A DNA stretch of 12,715 bases, from the NCBI GenBank assembly GCA_003024985.2, contig PXIH01S0001626.1, one strand, 5' to 3'. This DNA is from Euperipatoides rowelli. Taxonomy: Eukaryota; Onychophora; Udeonychophora; Euonychophora; Peripatopsidae. The notes under the pieces are model-generated. The model worked only from the letters and a program-made list of their open reading frames with translations, was not told where the DNA came from and made no database searches. The position numbers were made by a program, and so were the translations under genes. The number at the start of each line of letters is the position of its first letter. Within the stretch, counting starts at the first letter, position 1. This document shows positions 7,001 through 12,715 of this stretch, in pieces.

Positions 7001-9457
7001 GCAGCACAAGTCCGTCCTTACCTGAAAGAATTAATGCTGTAATTTAATAATGGCAGTCTGTAAAATATTATTTGATACAAGCATTTTTTTTTTTTTGCTT
7101 ATTTGACTCGTCACTGTTCAAATTTAATGTTACTTGCATAAAGCATGCTAACTATTTTATTATGATGGAGTACTTTTCTGCTCAGGAAGGGCTAATTTAT
7201 TGTTCGTCTATAAAATTAAATGTTCATGTGACCAGGTACAATTCAAAATAATGTAAAACATTTATAAAAATCTAAAAATGACAATAAAAACATGAGTTCA
7301 CTTGCATTTTGCCATAAATTGTTTGCTGCTAGCTGTTTTTTAAATGATTTTTCATAATTAGATAAAGACTTTATGAACATGCTGTCTATTATTCTGTATA
7401 TTCTATAGCATATTCATAGTTCATTTATTTATTTTATTCATGTGAAGTTAAAACTAGTGTAAGTTCATTCTATGTTTACTATCTAAATCACATCTTTTAC
7501 TATTTATAGTAAAAGCTTGTGATTGACAGACTGGCCAACTGTTTTGATACAAGCGAGATTATGTAAATTATGCTAAACATTGTATTGACATTTGCATGAA
7601 TTATTTATTATAAAGAATGCATACATATATCTTTAGTGGTTTTAGACATTTGGCCTTAAGCGTTTATATCTTTAGTCGTATGTTTTGTCTTATTCAAAAT
7701 CTTATGTTTATAGTTACGGCATCAATGTATTTACCATGGAGAATTTATTTGCCTGCATTACTGTATATGTGTGAAGCCAGATAATAAAAAAATAGGCATC
7801 ACTTTATCCTCTAAAATAAAAAGGCATAGCAACTAAATTAAGTCCCAAGTATCGTAGTCCCTCCGAATAATTAAACAAATTTCTGAAAATAGTTACAAGT
7901 TGAAGCTCTTATATGCTGATGATCGGACAATAAAAAAAGCATTTGCAACAAATTTATCCAATCTACAACTGCCTTCAGTAACTAGAATGAAATGTAACTT
8001 GATTCGTTACCAGCAACAACTTAATTATTTAATTATATACAGTATCTAACCTGTCTCTAGACACGTTTTCCAACTCTAATGTTTCAAGCACCTAAATAAA
8101 AAAAAAAAGGTTTGAGCATTCAACAATATATGAGACATCCAATCCGGATGTCTCAAGCACTGAAATAAAATGCTAGGATATACGTCATCCTATGAAGTTG
8201 TAACAGGCAACCAGCCTTTAGTAGGTTGGCTGCGCCATTGAGTAACAGGTGATTGATTTAGCCAGATGTCAGCAATATTTTTAAAAAGCAGTCTAATGGT
8301 CGGATATTTAATGTGAGTCAGTCACTTATACTGTAAGTTGAGATCAGAGTTACCATTTTGGTAAGTTCTGATTTCTATAAATTTTTGAAAAGCATTTATA
8401 AAATAAATTAGAAGGGACTACACAAGTTTAACTTATCTGGTCATAAAACAGCATTAATAGCAACGAATGTAGGTAAAGAATACTTAAAAACCATTGATTA
8501 ATCTAACAAACTAATTTACAATAGAACGTTTTTGTTTTTTCAATACAATGAAATTTCACTACAGTGAAATATTTGGCAGATCCCCTAAAGTTCGTTATGA
8601 CGGAATTTCACCTGTATTTAATATACAGTATATACTGTACATACACACACATATACTGTACAGAATATACCATATTTTCTATTTCAGTATACACTGTACA
8701 TACACTTATTACTGTACAGTATATAACACATTTTCTATTTCTATCGTGAATGAATTTGGCTATTTATATTTTACTATATAGTACAATTTATAAATCTACA
8801 GTCCTGACTAAACTTTAATTAATAAAATATACTGTATATTGTGCTTTTTTCTGTAATTGCTATGATTTATGCCTTTTAACAACAATGTAGGATTGCACAT
8901 ATCTATACAGTGAATAACTACAGTATATACAATACGTATATATTTTTTAATTTCAGTTTGTTACCAGTGTATGATTATGAAGTTCCTTTATTTTTAAAAG
9001 ATGCAAGTGCACTATTGTTACAGTTAGTTCTTACTCTTCCATTACTTACTGACAAAGGTAAAAAGAAAAAAAGACATTTTATTAATGAAACTAAAATATA
9101 TATACTGTACTGTATATATTTTCTAACCATAATTTTAATAAATTTTCTTTTTCAGCATATTATACATGCTTAGTAAAAATTATGTATAATGTTGCATACA
9201 TTCAAAGCTTATCCATCCTTAGTTGTAAATTACAAGCTGATGAAAGGTTAAACTGGAGACAAGATAGCCGTGCACTCAGGGTAAGAATTACTATTAGGAT
9301 TTCAATTAGACAAAAATAGATTTTTTTTTTTTATTTTTTTTTTTTTTTTTGTTAGGATGAATGTGTTAAAAGTCTCAAAGGGTTACTTGGTCTAATTATT
9401 GACTACTTAGAGCACAGCATGTTGTATGAAGATGACGCTCCAGTAGAAGGATCTGAG
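892..9457 (+). CDS. UBR3: UBR3-like E3 ubiquitin ligase, internal part (8 exons)
   Basis: Eight exons (892-1095, 2029-2162, 3384-3466, 5252-5311, 6047-6155, 8957-9057, 9156-9280, 9356-9457) join into 306 codons with no stop; all junctions agree in phase. The product begins inside a RING finger (GEYSCPLCRQ), continues through a conserved helical stretch (FVSSIARINLEIDL, RGGTLC, KRSC, VLAMHLK) and ends in a hydrophobic helical region (ALLLQLVLTLP, YYTCLVKIMYNVAYIQ). This order matches UBR3 as I recall it. UBR3 is a large RING-type E3 ligase (about 1,900 residues in vertebrates) of the UBR-box family; published roles include ubiquitination of APE1 and control of Hedgehog signalling through Kif7/Cos2. 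The UBR box, the first half of the RING and the C-terminal zinc-binding tail are outside the window, so the gene is partial at both ends. UBR1/UBR2 are less likely because their post-RING sequences differ from these motifs. No promoter or polyadenylation site is in view. Confidence 0.85.
1096..1497. repeat. ATT/AAT-rich low-complexity intron segment
   Basis: The start of the intron after exon A is dominated by AAT/ATT trinucleotide runs (for example 1118-1135 and 1255-1275) and is almost pure A+T. Open frames crossing it (to 1188 and 1209-1403) are runs of Ile, Asn and Leu codons caused by composition, not genes. Confidence 0.6.
1498..1895. mobile_element. hAT-type MITE (398 bp) with perfect 8-bp target duplication
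   Basis: The element is flanked by the identical octamer TTAAGCAG at 1490-1497 and 1896-1903. Its ends are TAGGGGTGCA (1498-1507) and TGCACCCCTT (1886-1895), inverted copies differing only at the outermost base. The inverted repeats continue imperfectly for about 55 bp: CATTTTGG, GGCC and AATACC recur in order on the left at 1523-1555 and in the reverse complement of the right end. Length, absence of coding capacity, 8-bp duplication and the AGGGGTGCACCGAAT-type terminus indicate a non-autonomous hAT element. A 21-base A run (1755-1775) lies inside. It sits within the intron between exons A and B, ending 133 bp before exon B. Confidence 0.85.
2029..2162 (+). CDS. UBR3: UBR3 exon B: post-RING helical region
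   Basis: A 134-nt exon read in frame from GAA, encoding 44 residues plus two bases of an Arg codon. The acceptor is ttatag at 2023-2028 behind a T-rich tract at 1967-2000. The donor GTAAGT at 2163 is a full consensus. The peptide contains a helix (KAMGSVMEDLTNAAFKLKA), a Cys pair (SECCVF) and FQFVSSIAR, which joins the next exon as FVSSIAR|INLEIDL, one of the clearest UBR3 signatures in the window. The segment is probably structural, linking the RING to the C-terminal domain; I see no catalytic residues. Confidence 0.85.
2163..3383. other. Intron B-C, 1.2 kb
   Basis: AT-rich intron between consensus splice sites, with T runs at 2221-2230, 2799-2808 and 3045-3058. One undetermined base lies at 2190. 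A tRNA-promoter-like element is noted separately at 2641-2688. Frames on either strand (for example 2147-2383 minus and 2787-2978 plus) lack homology and start context, so I see no gene. Confidence 0.7.
2641..2688 (+). repeat. Possible decayed tRNA-derived (SINE-like) fragment
   Basis: GGTTCAAATCC at 2678-2688 matches the RNA polymerase III B box consensus (GGTTCRANNCC). TGGCATAGAATA at 2641-2652 resembles an A box (TRGYNNARNNG). The 25-nt gap between the boxes is shorter than usual, and the T-stem has mismatches (cgagg against cccag), so this is not a functional tRNA. It may be the head of an old SINE, or chance. Confidence 0.25.
3384..3466 (+). CDS. UBR3: UBR3 exon C: INLEIDL...KRSC segment
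   Basis: This 83-nt exon completes the split Arg codon (AG|A) and encodes INLEIDLVQRGGTLC, a short Ser/Thr linker and KRSCF, ending one base into a codon (phase 1). The acceptor follows a strong pyrimidine tract (tttctttctttctttttag, 3365-3383); the donor is GTGAGT at 3467. NLEI, RGG.LC and KRSC match vertebrate UBR3 as recalled, and these are among the best family diagnostics here. The run of seven G (3413-3419) lies inside the RGG codons and is a plausible site for sequencing error, but the frame is intact. Confidence 0.85.
3467..5251. other. Intron C-D, 1.8 kb
   Basis: A long AT-rich intron. It has scattered TACAGTA words, a small perfect hairpin (AATAGTT-caaa-AACTATT, 4403-4420), a T7A7 palindrome near 4895-4908, a short ACn/An tract (5070-5089) and a hAT-like terminus near 4983. 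No reading frame has homology. Confidence 0.7.
4982..5046. mobile_element. Possible hAT-like terminus or very short remnant
   Basis: CTAGGGCTGTCCATTTTCGG (4982-5001) resembles the ends of several hAT MITE families. About 40 bp downstream AAATGGACAATACAGTA (5033-5049) contains the inverted GTCCATTT core. This could be a heavily deleted element or one solo end. No target duplication is evident and the support is weak. Confidence 0.25.
5252..5311 (+). CDS. UBR3: UBR3 exon D: 60-nt candidate cassette exon
   Basis: A 60-nt block flanked by tgtttacag (5243-5251) and GTATAT (5312). Both ends are phase 1, so including it adds exactly 20 codons and skipping it keeps the frame: exon C can join directly to exon E, as both routes make a Val codon (G|TA). 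The peptide is polar and rich in Ser, Thr and Asp (DSEDLVTTTPT, then GKTRLDVA), with a Thr-Pro site and acidic residues around a Ser that could be phosphorylated. In recalled vertebrate UBR3 the KRSC motif runs straight into the LFHVLALH-type helix with no counterpart to this block. The upstream pyrimidine tract is weak. The exon is supported by splice signals, open frame and phase fit; alternative use is inference. Confidence 0.6.
5312..6046. other. Intron D-E, 0.7 kb
   Basis: AT-rich intron between the candidate cassette exon and exon E. The open frame 5303-5500 overlaps the end of the exon out of phase and has no recognisable content. I see no other structure. Confidence 0.7.
6047..6155 (+). 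CDS. UBR3: UBR3 exon E: VLAMHLK helix segment
   Basis: A 109-nt exon starting at phase 1 (TA completes Val) and ending with AG of a split codon. The acceptor is ccaacttatag (6036-6046) behind a T run; the donor is GTATTG at 6156. The peptide PLMQVLAMHLKVL is an amphipathic helix equivalent to the LFHVLALHMRL-type helix of vertebrate UBR3 as recalled. A more variable polar loop (VTGVSLNEDST) follows, corresponding to a linker that also differs between animals. It joins exon 8957-9057 across a 2.8-kb intron as ST|S. Confidence 0.82.
6329..6544 (-). pseudogene. Decayed DNA-transposon transposase, N-terminal HTH part
   Basis: Read on the minus strand, 6544-6503 gives KVQCVLWFYETKSP and 6421-6329 gives VWDAFQQCPYKSTHRASNEL followed by DIPSS. 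In this order they resemble the N-terminal helix-turn-helix region (DUF4817-like) of transposases common in arthropods and other invertebrates, whose consensus as recalled has a VLWF-ETKSP motif, then GRP-SEE, then AFQRSP-KSTRRASRELGIP. A GRP-like piece (AGPSAGEET, 6447-6421) sits between them in another frame. About 40 expected residues are missing, two in-frame stops occur (one after CKS, one after WTICR), and the coding trace ends at an A tract on this strand (T run 6315-6327 on plus). The DDE catalytic part is absent. It is a dead fragment; assignment to the Tc1/mariner-like group is inference. Confidence 0.5.
8080..8169. repeat. Imperfect direct repeat around a hairpin
   Basis: TGTTTCAAGCACCTAAATAA (from 8080) recurs as TGTCTCAAGCACTGAAATAA (from 8149), 69 bp apart, with 17 of 20 bases identical. 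The second copy overlaps the right arm of the hairpin at 8131-8155. Confidence 0.5.
8131..8155. repeat. 10-bp perfect hairpin
   Basis: TGAGACATCC (8131-8140) and GGATGTCTCA (8146-8155) are perfect reverse complements separated by AATCC. No T run follows and bacterial-type termination does not apply. Two weaker hairpins follow within 80 bp (8174-8192 and 8208-8228), in a short stretch less AT-rich than the surrounding intron. Confidence 0.6.
8562..8614. mobile_element. Possible pogo/Tigger-like remnant (53 bp)
   Basis: CAGTGAAAT (8562-8570) and ATTTCACCTG (8605-8614) form imperfect inverted ends, each bordered by TA (8560-8561 and 8615-8616), as in TA-inserting Tc1/mariner and pogo elements. 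The inner TTCGTTATGACGGAATTTCA resembles the CGTTATAACGGAATTTCACTG type of terminus. A further inverted ATGAAATTTCAC lies just upstream (8549-8560). So small a remnant may also be chance. Confidence 0.3.
8626..8743. repeat. Two-copy 59-bp tandem duplication
   Basis: The unit starting CAGTATATACTGTACATACAC at 8626 is repeated from 8685 as CAGTATACACTGTACATACAC; both copies run through TACTGTACAG and end in TTTTCTATTT. The copies differ by a few substitutions and one short indel. The unit contains the palindromic TACTGTACAGTA core. It lies about 215 bp before the acceptor of exon F. Confidence 0.75.
8957..9057 (+). CDS. UBR3: UBR3 exon F: hydrophobic helix segment
   Basis: A 101-nt exon. T completes the split Ser codon (AG|T), then LLPVYDYEVPLFLKDASALLL and QLVLTLP follow, ending one base into a codon. 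The acceptor is tttaatttcag (8946-8956); the donor is GTAAAA at 9058. The pattern EVP-(hydrophobic)-D-(S/T)-LLL-(hydrophobic)-LP matches the corresponding UBR3 region as recalled. The helix is hydrophobic but short and probably buried in the protein core rather than membrane-spanning. It is the first exon of a tight three-exon cluster. Confidence 0.85.
9058..9155. other. Short intron F-G, 98 nt
   Basis: Donor GTAAAA, acceptor ttctttttcag. It contains the overlapping palindromic words TACTGTACTGTA (9105-9116). It is one of the two shortest introns in the window. Confidence 0.85.
9156..9280 (+). CDS. UBR3: UBR3 exon G: YYTCLVKIMYN segment
   Basis: A 125-nt exon. CA completes an Ala codon, then 41 codons follow to the end (phase 0). 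The acceptor is ttctttttcag (9145-9155) and the donor GTAAGA at 9281. The peptide YYTCLVKIMYNVAYIQSLS, followed by a Cys/Lys stretch and DERLNWRQ, parallels the FTC-V-KVL-(F/Y)-N/T-L-Y-Q-AL segment and the E-(E/D)-R-x-x-W motif of vertebrate UBR3 as recalled. The conserved Trp and nearby charged residues suggest a surface helix after the buried one. The intron before it is only 98 nt. Confidence 0.85.
9281..9355. other. Short intron G-H, 75 nt, with long T tract
   Basis: Donor GTAAGA, acceptor gttag. Between 9321 and 9350 all but one base is T, an extreme pyrimidine tract. At 75 nt it is near the lower practical limit for many animals. Confidence 0.85.
9356..9457 (+). CDS. UBR3: UBR3 exon H: last exon visible
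   Basis: A 102-nt phase 0-0 exon encoding 34 residues: DECVKSLKGLLGLIIDYLEH, then an acidic tail (LYEDDAPVEGSE). The acceptor gttag (9351-9355) follows an extreme T-rich tract (9321-9350); the donor is GTAAGA at 9458. The pattern of a helix ending in an acidic linker fits the corresponding UBR3 region as recalled, where an F/L-rich helix precedes LYHEE-like residues. The protein should continue for several hundred more residues, so the next exon begins in phase 0, most likely beyond 12715. Confidence 0.82.
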
Positions 9458-9680
9458 GTAAGAACTTTTCAACTGTCACAAATACTTGTACCTTTTGTAA
9501 AGGGAGACGGTCATAGCCTTAATCTAGAAATAAATTTTTTTCACTATTAAAGCTATTACGGTATTATTTTTATTACAATAAAAGTCATGATATCTGGTAA
9601 CCTGTAATCTGGCACTTCTATTGAACCAACAGCAAAAAGTTTAAAAAAAAATAAAATTTTGAAATTGTTAGCATGGTAAA

Positions 9681-9848
9681 AAAAAAAAAAGTTTACTAAT
9701 AAAATGAATTAAATTTGTTTTTGGATATTCACCCTGTGAAATATTTTGCTGGCATTGAGCTCAAACAAATACAATTAAAAAACATCAGCCGAAATGAATA
9801 TTAATATTATTAAAAAAAAAAACTTTATTAATAAAAGTAATTAAATGT
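9681..9848. repeat. Diverged direct duplication
   Basis: An A run followed by GTTTACTAATAAAATGAATT (from 9691) recurs as an A run followed by CTTTATTAATAAAAGTAATT (from 9822), and both are followed within about 60 bp by TTGGATATTCA. The similarity is imperfect and AT-rich, so it could be an old segmental duplication of about 130 bp or a compositional coincidence. Confidence 0.3.
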
Positions 9849-10739
9849 GTGTTTTGATATTTATTAGTTGGATATTCATTAATTTGGATAATTGTTAAAT
9901 ATGTGCTTGGAATTTGTTAATTGGGCATGTATTTATCATTTCTCCGATATATTTATTTTGAATAATTTTATAGTAACATCATCATTAGTTGTGGAATGAA
10001 AAAGCCTGTTTTATTAACATTTCCCAGAAAATACAGTATATTTTTTTTTAAAAAAAAATTGCTTTTTTTATTTTGAGTTCAGTTTTCTGAACAAAATGAA
10101 TAGTGTTTAATATGATATCAGTATTGTTGATTAAATCAACAGCTGTTAAAATTTGAATTTTCTTTTATTGTTTTACTTATATAATAATACGGTAGTTATT
10201 ATTGTATGTTGCAACATGGATTATGTTATATCAAGATGTTACGGTTTAATGTCTTTGAGGCAACAAACTAATCGGCACCAGCAGGATTGACAAAAGTTTA
10301 ATGTTGATTTCTTATTAGTATATGAAATATTTCAAGAATTAAGAAAATTATTTGAACTAATCTCACCAAAATGATTTTAATTTGATAAGTAGAAACATTT
10401 AACAGCCTAAACCTTAATCCCTATAGGAGAGTCAAGTCCAGGCTGGCATAATTAAACCACAACAGTAAAAAAGAGAATATAAGGTATCTAAATAGTCTAG
10501 ATTATAATATTGTACATTATGTAATTTGTATATAATGATCTATGTAAAATAATATTGTTTACAAATCATAACTACATGTCAATTGTTTCATAAATAAATA
10601 TATTTGTAATAAATGTACAGTATATATCAAACTCATAATATTCATTACAATTGTATATTATTTAATAAGACATGATTATGGAGATGCTGTATTAAATACT
10701 GGAGTAATACAATGTATAATCCTTATGGCAAAACAACAA

Positions 10740-11345
10740 CTGTTATAAATCATTCCACAATTATCTTACCAAAGTACGCTTCTTACCGAAAGTCAATAAA
10801 CTGAACCATTGCAATAGTTGTTTCGATCCCAACATCTTCTGCTGAAATGTCAACTTGGTACTTTCACGCCTAGATGATGTCACTTCAACCTACATACAAC
10901 TTGGACCAAATGGAAAGCATATCAGAACCAGGATGTACATCATAATAATAATTGGACAGTTGGATATACAAATTACTTGCCAATGTTCTCAGATCCACCA
11001 CAATAATATAAAAAGGCTCAAAAGCTTTGAAAGGAAGTTCTTGTCTGGGGGTTGAACTGTTCGGCCCATGTACTACAAGTCAATGAGCTATACTCTGCAG
11101 TGTGAAGGGGTTCATTCGCCATGGGAATATTCCCCAGGCCAGGCTTAGTCAAGTTGCATAAATCCATCCTGCTGACCTTAAAATCCGTTCCTGGCCAATG
11201 TTTTAGTCTAATGCTCAAGCTCTGTTTGCCTTTGTACTCGCTGCTGACCAACATAAACGTCCACTTTTTGCTGTGCTGCAACATTGACTGGTAGAGCCTA
11301 GCAGCCTTTTCAAATTTCAAAATTATTTGGTTAGATACGAACATT
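10740..11345. mobile_element. Less AT-rich block, possibly an old retroelement fragment
   Basis: G+C is clearly higher than in the flanks, especially at 11030-11300. On the plus strand 10855-10941 reads LVLSRLDDVTSTYIQLGPNG followed by KHIRTRMYI; this faintly resembles the C-terminal tail of Ty3/gypsy-type integrases (a V...L pattern, then (R/S)-(S/T)-Y-I, (N/D)-G and R-R-hydrophobic). The minus strand is open from 11344 to 11018 (108 codons) but I recognise no family in it. No long terminal repeats or target duplications were seen. The composition shift is observed; the mobile origin is inference. Confidence 0.3.
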
Positions 11346-12715
11346 CTGATATTTCTTATTACATAACAATGAACAGTTTTAAATTGTTATATATTGCATA
11401 ATTATTCTAGATTTGCCAGAATCTTGTAAATCTTCATTTATAAATTTTATGTCATTTTACTAATAATAATTGCTTATGCATTCTTATGCTAAATAAACAT
11501 GGTTTAGAATGTAATTTATGTTTCCAAGTTTACTTTGCGTGCACACACACCATTTATACTAGATTTATAAGGCTGAGAAATCGGGAACCCCCAATTTGAT
11601 CATTTTACTTTTCATGCTTAGAAATCCATGTTTGTCATATTGGAAAACACAAATTCCTAAGTTCTTGTTCGACCCTCATACCCACCTTGCCTAAATCACC
11701 ACCACACTGCTTATTCTACTACCAGAGTATGATTAATTAAAAATAGTACAATTTCAAAATAAATATGAAGTATTTGACTTCATATACATTCAGTCATTCC
11801 CTTCATAAATGAGTGTCAAACGTTATTTGACCCTCATTTCTTGTCCTGAGTTATCATCATGCCATAGCNTCNNTCAAATCATATNGGGGCCTTATTTAGG
11901 CATCAGAATCAACATCAACCTTAACATAACATTGAAATATTTTTTTAATCAATAATCAGGTCAATAATCTGAACCATATTAAAACTAGAACACTGTTGTT
12001 ATTAGTAATTTACTTTGAGTTTAATTTTAGCAATTTTTGAGGAAAAAAAAAATATTTTACCAATTTATTTTCTTGAACGTTGATTTTGGTGCTGTGGATT
12101 TGGTCCTTAATTGATTACAATATTAAATCACTTAATTTTTATGAATATATTTTTATCATAATTTTATTTTCTCCATAATTACAATATTGGGCTAGCTAAA
12201 AGTAGCCTTCAGTAAACCTTAAATCTTTTTTATTTTATCAAAATATTATTTTCTACACAAATGAAATATTAGACTAGCCCAAGTAGCCTACAGTACAATA
12301 GTATCCTATGATTTTATCTATACATTTTTTTAATGAATATTGTGGGTCATTTAATTTAAAATATAAAGTGTATTAGACCCTTTCTTTATACACTCTCTGC
12401 ATATTTGAAATCTTATAAAAAAATAATTAATTTTCTATAATGATTGAACATAATTTTTAATATTGCTTGAATGTTTGATTTCAACTTTTAATAATTTACC
12501 TCACAGCATTAGCAATCCCATTTATTTATTCCACTCATATTTTATTGCATAGATGGACAGTCCATCCTAATGTTTGTCTCGCAGAAGGGAATCGTTTCTT
12601 ATAGTAAATTGTTTTACACCCAGTTGGGTTAAATTTGTTTCTGTTTTTATCTAAAGGTGGTTTATATAAATATCACCCATTAATTTGAAGATTGTGAAAC
12701 ACTTACAAATTTTCT

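Larger units (their letters stand above)
6156..8956. other. Intron E-F, 2.8 kb
   Basis: The largest complete intron in the window. It contains the decayed transposase (6329-6544), T runs at 6315-6327, 6945-6958 and 7085-7097, a hairpin cluster (8131-8232), a possible pogo-like remnant (8562-8614), a 59-bp duplication (8626-8743) and dense TACAGTA/TACTGTA words towards the acceptor. The 87-codon frame at 6578-6841 lies beside the transposase remnant on the other strand and has no recognisable homology. Confidence 0.7.
9458..12715. other. Start of the intron after exon H, 3.26 kb or more
   Basis: No phase-0 acceptor followed by UBR3-like coding sequence was found to the window end. The stretch is AT-rich with A/T runs, a diverged duplication (9681-9715 and 9812-9848), a perfect T9A9 palindrome (10041-10059) and one less AT-rich block (10740-11345). 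Undetermined bases lie at 11869, 11872-11873 and 11885. The far end (11345-12715) shows no recognisable feature. Confidence 0.6.

Noticed and set aside
8548-8781. 77-codon Tyr/Ile/His-rich open frame (and an overlapping 61-codon frame)
   Set aside because: It spans the 59-bp tandem duplication, and its repetitive peptide reflects TACTGTACA-type words, not a gene.
10041-10059. T9A9 perfect palindrome
   Set aside because: Expected in DNA this rich in A and T runs; no sign of function.
11585-11597. GGGAACCCCCAA resembling a hAT right end, with CTGGGGGTTGAAC near 11046 as partner
   Set aside because: The inverted match stops after about 9 bases and the flanks show no 8-bp duplication.
12553-12630. 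Possible next UBR3 exon after tgcatag (12553) or ctcgcag (12583)
   Set aside because: The phase-0 frames hit stops within a few codons or show no UBR3-like residues, and no good donor follows.

Overview
The window is animal nuclear DNA: roughly 70% A+T, no long continuous reading frame, and eight short coding blocks on the + strand, each with AG/GT splice borders and compatible phases. Joined, the blocks give 918 nt (306 codons) with no internal stop. The product matches, by recall of the family, the region of the E3 ubiquitin ligase UBR3 from the second half of its RING finger into the C-terminal third. First and last exons of the gene lie outside the window. The species cannot be named; divergence from vertebrate UBR3 and the abundant small hAT elements fit an invertebrate metazoan, but this is inference.

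Layout. 1-446: AT-rich intron or flank. 447-828: short non-autonomous hAT-type element ending 63 bp before the first visible exon. 892-1095: exon with the RING CPLC pair. 1096-2028: intron carrying a second hAT-type MITE (1498-1895) with a perfect 8-bp target duplication. 2029-2162 and 3384-3466: exons. 3467-5251: long intron. 5252-5311: 60-nt, phase-symmetric exon that looks like an optional (cassette) exon. 6047-6155: exon. 6156-8956: 2.8-kb intron holding a decayed transposase on the - strand (6329-6544), a hairpin cluster (8131-8232), a possible pogo-like remnant (8562-8614) and a 59-bp tandem duplication (8626-8743). 8957-9057, 9156-9280 and 9356-9457: a tight cluster of three exons with introns of 98 and 75 nt. 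9458-12715: the start of another long intron, with a less AT-rich, probably transposon-derived segment (10740-11345) and no convincing next exon.

Only one gene is present. Everything else supported here is intron sequence colonised by small DNA transposons, with a strong excess of the word TACAGTA/TACTGTA. I see no bacterial-type operon, CRISPR array or intact RNA gene. The most interesting item is the candidate cassette exon, which would insert 20 Ser/Thr/Asp-rich residues just downstream of the RING domain, at a place where vertebrate UBR3 (as recalled) has none.
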